From Pseudomonadota bacterium (GTDB lineage Bacteria > Desulfobacterota > Desulfovibrionia > Desulfovibrionales > Desulfovibrionaceae): DNA of 18,916 nt. Positions 6,637 through 13,745 of this stretch are shown one piece after another; within the stretch, counting starts at the first letter, position 1, and each line of letters starts with the position of its first letter. A model generated the notes under the pieces. That model was not told the origin of the DNA. It saw nothing but the letters and a program-made list of their open reading frames with translations, and made no database searches. Both the position numbers and the translations under genes were made by a program. The DNA is taken from NCBI GenBank assembly GCA_023399375.1, contig JAEWPX010000062.1, positions 1-18,916 on the forward strand, in the 5' to 3' direction.

Positions 6637-7530
6637 CTAGCCGCTGATAAGCTGCATGGCCATCTTCGGCAGCGAGTTGGCCTGGGACAGCATGGCCACG
6701 GCCGACTGGGTGAGAATCTGCTGGCGCACGAATTCGGTCATTTCGTTGGCCACGTCCACGTCGGAAATCTGCGATTCGGCGGACTGGAGGTTCTCGGCCT
6801 GGATCTGCAGGTTGGAGATGGTGTTCTCCAGACGGTTCTGCAGGGCACCCAGGTTGGCGCGAATCTTGTCCTTGGACACGATGGCCTGGGTGATGGCGTC
6901 CAGGGCCTGCTGCGCCTGCTCCTGCGTGGAGATGCTGCGCCCGGCCTTGCCGGTGGCCGCGCCCATGCCCACGCCCAGTGCCGACGCCGTGGAGTTGCCG
7001 ATCTGGACGTAGTAGTAGTCCTCGGCGCTGGAGTTGCCCGTACCGAAGTGGACCTTGAGCTTGCCCGACGGCGTCATGGTGTTGCCGGTATGGGTGCCGC
7101 TCGAAAGGTTGCCGTTTAAGAGGTAGATACCGTTAAAATCCGTGGCCATGGCGATTCGGGTGATTTCCGAGGCCATCGCCTGGTATTCCGAGTCGATGAT
7201 AAGGCGCTGGTCCGAGGTGTAGGTGCCGGTGGCGGCCTGTTCGGCCAATTCCTTCATGCGGATGAGCTTTTCGTCCACGACCTGAAGCGCGCCGTCCGCC
7301 GTCTGGATCATGGAGATGGCGTCGTTGGCGTTGCGCACGCCCTGGTTGAGCGTGGAAATATCCGACCGCATGAGTTCGCGAATGGCCAAGCCCGCCGCGT
7401 CATCGGCGGCGGTGGTGATGCGCAGGCCCGAGGAAAGACGCCTAGTCGACGTCGCCAACGCACCGTACGAATTGGATAAATTTCTTGAGGCGTTCATCGC
7501 CATCATGTTGTGATTGATGACCAGGGACAT
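6637..7530 (-). CDS. fliC: Flagellin
   Basis: Flagellin is the filament subunit, exported through the flagellar type III apparatus. ATG 7530 follows AAGGAGG and gives 297 residues. The N-terminal D0/D1 region is classical (MSLVINHNMMAMNASRNLS, then RRLSSGLRITTAADDAAGLA at 31-50, then NQGVRNANDAISMIQTADGAL). So is the C-terminal D1/D0 region (NLQSAESQISDVDVANEMTE, then ILTQSAVAMLSQANSLPKMAMQLIS). The central variable part is short and rich in Ser, Thr, Gly and Asn (SSGTHTGNTMTPSG, then GTGNSSAEDYYYVQIGNSTAS), offering acceptors for O-glycosylation by the nearby glycosyltransferases. The gene is monocistronic. Its leader carries a sigma-54-like promoter and probable CsrA sites. Confidence 0.97.
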   Translation of the reverse strand: MSLVINHNMMAMNASRNLSNSYGALATSTRRLSSGLRITTAADDAAGLAIRELMRSDISTLNQGVRNANDAISMIQTADGALQVVDEKLIRMKELAEQAATGTYTSDQRLIIDSEYQAMASEITRIAMATDFNGIYLLNGNLSSGTHTGNTMTPSGKLKVHFGTGNSSAEDYYYVQIGNSTASALGVGMGAATGKAGRSISTQEQAQQALDAITQAIVSKDKIRANLGALQNRLENTISNLQIQAENLQSAESQISDVDVANEMTEFVRQQILTQSAVAMLSQANSLPKMAMQLISG

Positions 7531-7535
7531 AAAAA

Positions 7536-7569
7536 CCTCCTTGTTGCAACCAGACGTTCCTTGTTGGTT
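7536..7569 (-). promoter_or_regulatory. Flagellin leader: probable CsrA-binding sites with GGA hairpin
   Basis: The leader carries AACAAGGA twice, at 7558-7565 and at 7538-7545 (minus strand). The upstream copy sits in the loop of a hairpin, AACCA (7565-7569) pairing with TGGTT (7548-7552). The downstream copy overlaps the Shine-Dalgarno AAGGAGG. GGA in a hairpin loop plus a second GGA at the ribosome-binding site is the known architecture of CsrA-repressed mRNAs, including flagellin (hag) mRNA in Bacillus. CsrA and FliW genes are not in the window. Confidence 0.6.
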
Positions 7570-7581
7570 TTCCCCTTACAG

Positions 7582-7598
7582 AGCACAAGTCGTACCAA
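7582..7598 (-). promoter_or_regulatory. Sigma-54-like promoter of flagellin
   Basis: The minus strand reads TTGGTACGACTTGTGCT, with GG and GC exactly 10 bases apart and only two mismatches to YTGGCACGRNNNTTGCW. The predicted start is near 7571. It gives a leader of about 41 bases that begins right at the AAAACCA arm of the candidate CsrA hairpin, a fit that supports this promoter. Confidence 0.65.
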
Positions 7599-7613
7599 GC
7601 AAAGTATATCAAT

Positions 7614-7640
7614 TTATATCATGTGGTTACGATAACTTTC
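7614..7640 (-). promoter_or_regulatory. Weak sigma-28-like promoter upstream of flagellin
   Basis: The minus strand has GAAAGTTA, 11 bases, then TGATATAA, compared with TAAAGTTT-N11-GCCGATAA. The spacing is right and AAAGTT and ATAA match, but the diagnostic GCCG is missing. FliA control of flagellin is common, so this is recorded as a second, weaker candidate behind the sigma-54-like site. Confidence 0.3.
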
Positions 7641-7751
7641 GACGCCCCTTAGGCAAATTCTACCGTGCGCAGCGCCAAACTCCCCGCGTTCGCGGCCACA
7701 GGCGACAGCCCCGGGCCGGTCGCGCCTGCAAAGTTTTCCGCAGCCGCAAAC

Positions 7752-7784
7752 AAAAAGGCCGCCTCCCGTGCGGGGGGCGGCCTT
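7752..7784 (-). terminator. Rho-independent terminator of the hook operon
   Basis: The minus strand forms a 13-base-pair stem (AAGGCCGCC pairing with GGCGGCCTT, extended by four more pairs including one wobble). The loop is four bases and TTTTTG follows. It begins 24 bases after the flgE stop and separates the hook operon from flagellin. Confidence 0.92.
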
Positions 7785-7807
7785 GGCGCATCCGGGGGAA
7801 TGCGGCG

Positions 7808-9466
7808 CTAGCGCTTGAGCTGGATGACCTCGGAGAGCATGGAGTCCACGGTGGTGATCGTCTTGCTGTTGGCTTCGAAGCCGCGCTGGGTCACGATCAT
7901 GTTCACCATCTCCGTGGCCATGTCCACGTTGGACGATTCCAGGGTGTTGCCGGAGACCGAGCCCACGGAACCGGAGTTGGCGCGGTTGGTGGTGCCCTGC
8001 CCCGAATCGAGGGTGGCCTTGTAGAGGTTGTTGCCCTCGCGGCTTAAGCCCTGGAGGTTGGTGAAATTGGACAGGGCCAGCACCCACAACTGGAGCGTCT
8101 GTCCGTTGGAGAAGCTGCCGGTGAGCACGCCGTCGGAGTCCACGGAGACACTGGTGAGCAGGCCCGCGGTGTAGCCGTTTTGTGAGCTGAACACGGTGGA
8201 GGAGGACGTCGCGTAGTTGGTGGTGACGTTGCTGTTGATCTTGAGCGTCGCCGGATCGAAGTAGGCCAGAGTGGTGGGGTCGTTTTGCGTGACGCCGGAC
8301 AGGTTGCCGGTGCCCGTGGGGTCGGTGAAGCCGCTCATGTTGCGCATGCCCAGGTTGAAAGTAATCGGGGTCGCATTGCTCTGGTCGGTGAAGCTGGCGT
8401 TGGAGACGCCCTTGAAGTTCGCCGTGAGCGTGGGATAGCCGTTGGAGGTCTGGGCAACGCCCCAGTCGGTCGCATTGAATGTCGTGGAGTTGGTGTATGC
8501 GCTGGTCAGCGTATAAGAGCTCATGTTGGTCATGGACCCCGAGGAATCGAAGGTCATGGTACCGACCATGAGCAGGCCCGCTTCCTTGGAGTTCGGATAG
8601 AGGGCGGCGCCGTTGGCGTCCACCCGCCCGTCCTCGGAGGGATCGCAGGTCACGGCGTACTCCCAGTACTCGCTGCCGTTGTCCCGCATGACCTTGTCGT
8701 AATACGTGGTCAGGACATGGGGCGAGCCGTTTGCGTCGTACACCTTGAGCGTGGTCTGGTAGGTGTAGTTGTCCGAGGACATGGCCGGGCTTGTCGTGCC
8801 GTCCCAGCTCTCGCTCATGGCGTAGAAATAATCGTTTTGCGTGGCATCGCGGGTGGCGGCGCCCTTGGAGTCGGAATCCAGGTTGGTGATGACCGTGACG
8901 TTGGTGGTGGCCTTGGCCGGACTGGAGTATGAATCCAGCACGATGTCCTGGATTTCTCCCGCGACCGGCGTCTGGCTGAGCGTCGTGCCCGAGGCCGTGG
9001 CGGAATCGATCTTGTTCTGGTCCACCTTCCAGCCCTGCACGGCAAGGCCCGTGGGCGTGGTGAGATAGCCGCTCTTGTCGAAGCTGAAGTCGCCGGCCCT
9101 GGTATAATAGGTCGTGGTGTTGCCGGTGTTGAGCATCTTGCCGTTGGACCCGACCTGGCTCTTCTGCTTGACCATGAAGAAGCCGTTGCCGCTGATGGCC
9201 ATGTCCAGGTTTTCGCTGGTCGTTTCCAGGCCGCCCTGGGAAAAGTCGTTGACGATGGCGCCCACGCGCACGCCGCGCCCGACCTGGCCCACGCCGGCGG
9301 CGGTGCCGATGGAGGCGCTCATGAGGTCCATGAAGTCAGCGCGAGCGCCCTTGAAGCCGATCGTGTTGGTATTGGACAAATTGTTGCCGATGGTGGTCAT
9401 CCGCGTCGAGTTCGCCTGCAGGCCGGAAACACCCGACCACATCGCTGTTCCAAGTCCGACTCCCAT
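7808..9466 (-). CDS. flgE: Flagellar hook protein FlgE
   Basis: FlgE polymerises into the hook that joins the flagellar rod to the filament. ATG 9466 follows a GGGGGA site and gives 552 residues, longer than enterobacterial FlgE (about 400), with extra sequence in the central domains. The N-terminal rod/hook motif is clear (SGLQANSTRMTTIGNNLSNT, then NTIGFKGARADF), followed by SENLDMAISGNGFFMV. The C-terminal motif is also present (SSNVDMATEMVNMIVTQRGF, then EANSKTITTVDSMLSEVI). The middle is rich in Thr, Ser, Asn and Gly, as in exported hook proteins. It is the last gene of fliK-flgD-flgE, 34 bases after flgD, and is followed directly by a strong terminator. Confidence 0.96.
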   Translation of the reverse strand: MGVGLGTAMWSGVSGLQANSTRMTTIGNNLSNTNTIGFKGARADFMDLMSASIGTAAGVGQVGRGVRVGAIVNDFSQGGLETTSENLDMAISGNGFFMVKQKSQVGSNGKMLNTGNTTTYYTRAGDFSFDKSGYLTTPTGLAVQGWKVDQNKIDSATASGTTLSQTPVAGEIQDIVLDSYSSPAKATTNVTVITNLDSDSKGAATRDATQNDYFYAMSESWDGTTSPAMSSDNYTYQTTLKVYDANGSPHVLTTYYDKVMRDNGSEYWEYAVTCDPSEDGRVDANGAALYPNSKEAGLLMVGTMTFDSSGSMTNMSSYTLTSAYTNSTTFNATDWGVAQTSNGYPTLTANFKGVSNASFTDQSNATPITFNLGMRNMSGFTDPTGTGNLSGVTQNDPTTLAYFDPATLKINSNVTTNYATSSSTVFSSQNGYTAGLLTSVSVDSDGVLTGSFSNGQTLQLWVLALSNFTNLQGLSREGNNLYKATLDSGQGTTNRANSGSVGSVSGNTLESSNVDMATEMVNMIVTQRGFEANSKTITTVDSMLSEVIQLKR

Positions 9467-9500
9467 AGTATTCCCCCTTTGCGTCTATGCCCGGCGCAGC

Positions 9501-10211
9501 TCAGGAACCCGTATCGCTTGAGCTCGACGTTTCATTGATGACGTTGGTGATGTCCGTGAAGGCCGCATACCGGTCGTTGCCGATATCCAGGTAATACGTG
9601 CCCTTTTCCTGCTTGATGCCCGTCACCGTACCGGTCATGGTCGAGGTAGTCTTCAAGATGTTGCCGTCGGCGTCGGTGGCGGTCATCGCCACCTGGTACT
9701 GGCCGTCTTCCATGACGTTGCCGTCGTAGTCCTTGCCGTCCCAGGTGAATTCGACTTCGCCGGCCTTGGTGGCGCCGAGGTCCACGGTGCGCACGGTCTG
9801 TCCCGCGCTGTCCATGACGTTGACCAGGCAGGTTTCGGCGTCGTTGGGCAAGGTGAAGGTCACGGCGGTGGCCTTGCCGTCGGTGAGGCCTACGGCCGAG
9901 CCCGTGGCTTCGATCTTCTTGCCGATGAAGTTGACCGCGCCCATGAGCTGCTGGGTCTCGCCGACGGAGGCGAGGTTCTCGATGCCGGTGTTGATTTCGG
10001 TGAGCTGCTCAAGGCTCGAGAACTGGGCGAGTTCCGCCACGAATTCCTTGTCGTCCATGGGGCTCAGCGGATCCTGGTACTGCAGCTGGGTGACGAGCAG
10101 TTGCAGGAAGGCGTCCTGCCCCAGGGAGTTGGTCTTCGTCGTGGACGAGGACGAGGAGGAGGACGAGCTCGAGCTGCTACTGTTGCCGAGAAGGCTGTTG
10201 ATGTAACTCAT
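9501..10211 (-). CDS. flgD: Flagellar hook-capping (assembly) protein FlgD
   Basis: FlgD caps the growing hook and promotes FlgE assembly. ATG 10211 follows GGGGAGA, 15 bases after the fliK stop, giving 236 residues, a normal length. The conserved N-terminal FlgD motif is at about 33-70 (DAFLQLLVTQLQYQDPLSPM, then DDKEFVAELAQFSSLEQL). The FlgD Ig-like/Tudor part follows with FTWDGKDYDGNVMEDGQYQV. Unusually, residues 11-23 are 13 consecutive serines encoded by mixed AGC, AGT, TCG and TCC codons. They probably act as a flexible linker in the exported N-terminus. Confidence 0.95.
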   Translation of the reverse strand: MSYINSLLGNSSSSSSSSSSSSSTTKTNSLGQDAFLQLLVTQLQYQDPLSPMDDKEFVAELAQFSSLEQLTEINTGIENLASVGETQQLMGAVNFIGKKIEATGSAVGLTDGKATAVTFTLPNDAETCLVNVMDSAGQTVRTVDLGATKAGEVEFTWDGKDYDGNVMEDGQYQVAMTATDADGNILKTTSTMTGTVTGIKQEKGTYYLDIGNDRYAAFTDITNVINETSSSSDTGS

Positions 10212-10226
10212 GACGTTCTCCCCGCG

Positions 10227-12209
10227 TTAGGCGAAAAGGTCGAGGCCCTGGGCACGATCGGCGAGCGTGGGCGGCACGAAGCCGTCGCCGTCGCCGCTGA
10301 AATCCGACACGCCGCCCTGGAGCAGACGCTGGCCGGAACGCATGCGTTCGGCCGATTCGCGCTGTTCGCGGGCCATGTTGTGCTGTTCAGGGCTTTGCCA
10401 GGCGTTCTGGTTGTCCTTGGCGATGCCGGTCTGCACTTCGAGCTTGGTCACCTTGAAGCCCTGGTCCTCGAGGGTCTGCTTGATCTTGGCCGCCTGCTCG
10501 TTGAGCATGGCCGCGGTGTCGGCCTTGTCCGCCGCGATGACGGCACGGACTTCCTTGTCCTTGACGGTCAGGGTGACGCTCAGCTTGCCGAGGTCTTCAG
10601 GCGTCAGCTCCAGGGTGAGCTGCTTGGCGTCCTGGCCGACGTTGCGCAGGATGCCGGTCTCGACCTGGCGCGCCACGCGGGCGGCCATGGCGGCGTCGAA
10701 CGGCTTGCCCGCGGCCTTGCCGGCCGCCTGGCCGTTCACGGCGTCCATGGCGGCCATGGTCGCTGCGGTCTGGCCGGTTGCGCCGTTCGTCGCTGCGCCC
10801 GAGACCGTTCCCGCGCCCTTGTCCATGCGAATCTTTCCCGCCAGTTCGGCCCAGGCGCCTTCCTGCCCCGTCTGCTGGGAGAAGCCGCCCGCCGCGCCGC
10901 CCTGCTGTCCATTCTGGCCATTCTGTCCGACATTCTGGCCGGAGGCGTTGTGCTCGGAGGCAGGCTGCGTCGCCTGGCCGGCGACCTTGTCGCCCGCGCC
11001 CTGGCGCGCATGCCCCGTTTCGACGGTCTGCCCGGCGGGCGCGGCGTTTTGCTCGTGCCCGGCAAGGCCGGCCTGTTCGGCGGCCACGGCCCCGGCCCGG
11101 CCATGCAGTTCCGTCGTGGCACCGCTCTCGGCAGACGCGGCGGCCTTGGTCGCGACGCCCTGCCCCTGCTTGGGCGCGTCGGCAAGGACATCGACGCCCT
11201 GGGGAGCGGCCGTCGGGGTTTCGCTCTTCTGTGCGCCCTTCTCCCCGCCCATGGCCACGGCTTGGGCGGCCTTGCGGGCCACGTCGTCGTTGTGCAGGTC
11301 CGCGTTGAGCTTGCCCGATTCGCGCAGCCAGGCCTGGTCCATGACCTTGGCAGCGGACTGGCGGAATTCGGCCATGGCCTGATTTTCCTGGTGGAGCTGG
11401 GCGAGCAGTTCGTTTTTGACCAGGCTGAACGCCGTGGTCAGGCCCTGGCCGGAAAGCCCGGCGGCGGCGCTTGAATTGTCGAACAGCGAGGCGAGACGCG
11501 ACTGCGCCTCGTCGGAGAGGTTCATGGCCCGGCCCAGGGCCTGCATTTCGCTCGAACCGAGGCTCACCGAGGCGTCCGCGCCATGTTCCGCGACCTTGGC
11601 GTCTATGGCCGAAAGCACGGACTGGGTGTCGCCGGCGGCCAGGGCGTCGACCATCTTCTGGGACTGCTCGGCGGTGAAGCCGAGCTTGCCGAAAAGGCCC
11701 AGCATCTGGACGGTGTCGTCGTTGGAAATTTCCTTCTTGGCAGGCTTGTCGGTCTTGGAAATCTTCTTTTCCACGGCCTGCATCATCTCGCCCCATGTCA
11801 TGCCCGATTCGCTGTTCACCTTGGTTTCCATGGCGGCCAGTTCGTCGTCGGAGAAACCCTGGTTCTTGAGATCGTCGCGCAGGGCGGCAAGATCTTCCCG
11901 GGTCATGCGCAGGTTCTTGAGGTCGTCGTCGCTGTGGGCGGAACCCGCATCCTGCCGTGACACACTCGTGTCCGACTGCGTCGCGCTTGCTGTCGACTGC
12001 GTCGCGCTTGCCGCCGACTGCGTCGCGGCGAGGCTGCCGGACGAAACCGTCTCCGTCACCGTCGTGCCGGAATTCGTGGCTGCGCTGGCCCGGGCGTTGT
12101 CGAGCAGGCTTGCGAACAGCGCGGACTTGCGGTTGCTCAGCGCGGCGTCGAGTCCCGCACCGTTGGCGGTGGACGTATCGCGTGCTGTGACGAGGGGAAG
12201 AATCTGCAT
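10227..12209 (-). CDS. fliK: Flagellar hook-length control protein FliK
   Basis: FliK is secreted during hook growth and switches the export apparatus to filament substrates. ATG 12209 follows AGGAGG, giving 660 residues, longer than the 375-405 of enterobacterial FliK. The C-terminal Flg_hook domain is recognisable at about 520-610 (LTLELTPEDLGKLSVTLTV, then MLNEQAAKIKQTLEDQGFKV). The N-terminal two thirds is low-complexity, rich in Ala, Gln, Gly and Ser, as expected for the unfolded ruler part. It includes a 7-residue tandem repeat and a Gln/Asn/Gly-rich stretch (HNASGQNVGQNGQNGQQGG). It is the first gene of the hook operon, with its own candidate sigma-54 promoter. Identification rests on the C-terminal domain and the gene order. 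Confidence 0.93.
   Translation of the reverse strand: MQILPLVTARDTSTANGAGLDAALSNRKSALFASLLDNARASAATNSGTTVTETVSSGSLAATQSAASATQSTASATQSDTSVSRQDAGSAHSDDDLKNLRMTREDLAALRDDLKNQGFSDDELAAMETKVNSESGMTWGEMMQAVEKKISKTDKPAKKEISNDDTVQMLGLFGKLGFTAEQSQKMVDALAAGDTQSVLSAIDAKVAEHGADASVSLGSSEMQALGRAMNLSDEAQSRLASLFDNSSAAAGLSGQGLTTAFSLVKNELLAQLHQENQAMAEFRQSAAKVMDQAWLRESGKLNADLHNDDVARKAAQAVAMGGEKGAQKSETPTAAPQGVDVLADAPKQGQGVATKAAASAESGATTELHGRAGAVAAEQAGLAGHEQNAAPAGQTVETGHARQGAGDKVAGQATQPASEHNASGQNVGQNGQNGQQGGAAGGFSQQTGQEGAWAELAGKIRMDKGAGTVSGAATNGATGQTAATMAAMDAVNGQAAGKAAGKPFDAAMAARVARQVETGILRNVGQDAKQLTLELTPEDLGKLSVTLTVKDKEVRAVIAADKADTAAMLNEQAAKIKQTLEDQGFKVTKLEVQTGIAKDNQNAWQSPEQHNMAREQRESAERMRSGQRLLQGGVSDFSGDGDGFVPPTLADRAQGLDLFA
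11974..12028 (-). repeat. 21-bp tandem repeat inside fliK
   Basis: On the plus strand the unit beginning GACTGCGTCGCGCTTGC recurs at 11974, 11995 and 12016 with a 21-base period. The first two copies differ in two bases and the third is partial. In FliK they encode heptads such as ATQSTAS. The length is a multiple of three, so copy-number change would keep the frame. Confidence 0.85.
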
Positions 12210-12210
12210 A

Positions 12211-12230
12211 CCGGGCCTCCTGACGCCCGG
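12211..12230 (-). promoter_or_regulatory. Hairpin presenting the fliK Shine-Dalgarno in its loop
   Basis: The minus strand reads CCGGGC-GTCAGGAG-GCCCGG, a perfect six-base-pair stem. Its loop holds most of the Shine-Dalgarno AGGAGG and ends two bases before ATG 12209. It could reduce ribosome access or serve as a GGA-loop site for CsrA. The upstream arm (12225-12230) lies at or before the predicted sigma-54 start near 12225, so only longer transcripts would form it. Confidence 0.5.
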
Positions 12231-12235
12231 AATTC

Positions 12236-12252
12236 TTCAAGAGCCGTTCCAA
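12236..12252 (-). promoter_or_regulatory. Imperfect sigma-54 promoter of fliK-flgD-flgE
   Basis: The minus strand reads TTGGAACGGCTCTTGAA, with the -24 GG and a -12 GA separated by 10 bases. Two bases deviate from YTGGCACGRNNNTTGCW, one of them the important -12 C. The predicted start near 12225 gives a 16-base leader containing the ribosome-binding site. Position and spacing favour it, while the GA makes it weaker than the other two candidates. Confidence 0.45.
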
Positions 12253-12268
12253 ATGACGAAACGGCAAT

Positions 12269-12295
12269 ATTCCGGCAAGTTAACCGGAATAGTTA
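12269..12295 (-). promoter_or_regulatory. Inverted repeat and weak sigma-28-like element before fliK
   Basis: ATTCCGG (12269-12275) and CCGGAAT (12284-12290) form a perfect seven-base dyad with an eight-base spacer. No T tail follows on the minus strand, so it is not an intrinsic terminator for the GT9 gene. The same bases read TAACTATT, 11 bases, GCCGGAAT, a distant match to a sigma-28 promoter. An operator is the other possibility. Confidence 0.25.
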
Positions 12296-12326
12296 GCAGA
12301 AGGCAGGGAGTTTTTTTCCGCCCGGA

Positions 12327-13745
12327 TCAGGCGTGGGAAACCAGCGCGGCCACGCGCTCGAGCAGCGCCAGACAGCGCAGGCGCGAGGGTGCGCCGCCGT
12401 CGCCGTTTTGCAGCACGCGCTCGAAAAATCCGGCCAGTGGCCGCAGACAGGGCGAAAAGCCCAAAGCGAAGCGGGTGTCGGGCACGACATGGGCGCGGGC
12501 GTCCCTGCGCAGGATCGCGGCCAGAGAGGCCAGCCCCCGGGCAAGATGCGCGCCGAGACGCGAGTGGGCCGCGCCAAGCGCGTCCCAGGCGTCCCGGGCC
12601 GGGCCTTCGCCCCAGGCGCCAAGCAGCCAGCCGAACACGGCGCGCCAGAACATCCCTGTCGCGTCCCGGGCGTCGAGGCCTTCCTGCGGGCGCAGGGGGC
12701 GCAGGCAATAGAGCCCCAGGACGTCGCGGGCGCTTTCGAAGAGTTCGTAGCCCGGCACGGCCGCGCCGGCGAGCCGGCCCGCTTCGCCCCGGGCCAGACG
12801 CATGGCCACGTAGGCCACCCGGGCAGGATCGAGGCGCTCGCGGCAGTAGGGCCTGCCGCGCATGCAGCCCCAGCAGCCGCGGCAGGACATGCGCGGCCGC
12901 AGCACGTAGTGTCCGGGCTGGTAGGGGCCGGTTTCGTGGGCGCTGACCGGGCCGACGGAAATGTTGAGCGTGCGCAGCCCGGTCCAGGCGGCCAGATGCA
13001 TGGGCCCGGTATCCGGAGTGACGAGCAGCGACAGTTCCTGGCCGAAAAACGCCAGTTCCTTAAGCCCCAGCTTGCCGCACAGATTACTGACCGGAATGCC
13101 GGCGCGCCGCGCCACGTCGGCCCCGAGTTCCACTTCGCCCGGGCCGCCGAGCAGCACCGGCACGAGGCCCCTTCTGGCGAGCTCCCGCACGAGACCGGCC
13201 AGGAATTCGCGACCTGGACGCTTGTCGCGCTCGCTTGCGCCCACGAACACGCCGACATGCCGCCGGTCCGGGCCGCCGGCGCGGGGCGCGGGCCAGGACG
13301 TGGCCGCCATGTCGGCGACGGGGATGAGATCCAGGGCGTTGAGTTCGGCCCAATGGAAGCGGTTGTGGCGGTTGTTGTGCACCACGGACGCCCGGTAAAG
13401 CTGCCAGTCGCCGCCGACGCGCACGACGCCCGCCGCGTCGGCGACCGGCCCCAGGCGCGTGGCGGCCGGGATGCTCCCGGCCAGGGCCGCGGCCTCGGGG
13501 CGGATGCTCAGGTTGACCACGGCGAAATGCTCGCGCCGCGCAAGCTCCACGCCGCGCGCCAGAGGCAGATAACCGGCTGGCGGGCTGATCGGGGTAAGCG
13601 GCGCGGCGAAATCCGGCTCGGCCACCACCGTGACCGGGTGGCTCGGATAACGCCGGGCCAGCCACAGGAGCAGCGGATACGTTAGGATCAGGTCGCCCAT
13701 CCGCTGGGTCTGGATGACGGCGATGGGCGCGCCGTCAGCAGCCAC
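12327..13745 (-). CDS. GT9 (heptosyltransferase-like) glycosyltransferase with cysteine cluster
   Basis: This is a GT-B enzyme of the WaaC/WaaF family, which transfers heptose or related sugars from an ADP-sugar. The start is GTG 13745 behind AAGGAGA; it overlaps the end of the GT2 gene by 11 bases, implying translational coupling. N-terminal QTQRMGDLILTYPLLLWL (12-29) and C-terminal TPDTGPMHLAAWTGLRTLNI (243-262) are the family hallmarks. The chain is 472 residues, while family members are usually about 350. The extra part after about 310 is an Ala/Arg-rich helical tail. Next to the nucleotide-sugar motif is a cluster C288-X2-C291-X2-C294-X6-C301, which may bind metal. Position before the hook operon suggests flagellin or surface-polymer glycosylation rather than core LPS synthesis; this is an inference. 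Confidence 0.88.
   Translation of the reverse strand: MAADGAPIAVIQTQRMGDLILTYPLLLWLARRYPSHPVTVVAEPDFAAPLTPISPPAGYLPLARGVELARREHFAVVNLSIRPEAAALAGSIPAATRLGPVADAAGVVRVGGDWQLYRASVVHNNRHNRFHWAELNALDLIPVADMAATSWPAPRAGGPDRRHVGVFVGASERDKRPGREFLAGLVRELARRGLVPVLLGGPGEVELGADVARRAGIPVSNLCGKLGLKELAFFGQELSLLVTPDTGPMHLAAWTGLRTLNISVGPVSAHETGPYQPGHYVLRPRMSCRGCWGCMRGRPYCRERLDPARVAYVAMRLARGEAGRLAGAAVPGYELFESARDVLGLYCLRPLRPQEGLDARDATGMFWRAVFGWLLGAWGEGPARDAWDALGAAHSRLGAHLARGLASLAAILRRDARAHVVPDTRFALGFSPCLRPLAGFFERVLQNGDGGAPSRLRCLALLERVAALVSHA

Noticed and set aside
10101..11474. 457-codon plus-strand frame opposite fliK
   Set aside because: Antisense shadow of GC-rich, low-complexity fliK; no domain character and no start signal.
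12269..12317. Hairpin 12269-12290 plus the T-run 12311-12317 as a plus-strand terminator
   Set aside because: The T-run is about 20 bases from the stem, and no plus-strand gene ends here.
12333..13685. 450-codon plus-strand frame opposite the GT9 gene
   Set aside because: Antisense shadow; the minus-strand protein has clear GT9 motifs.
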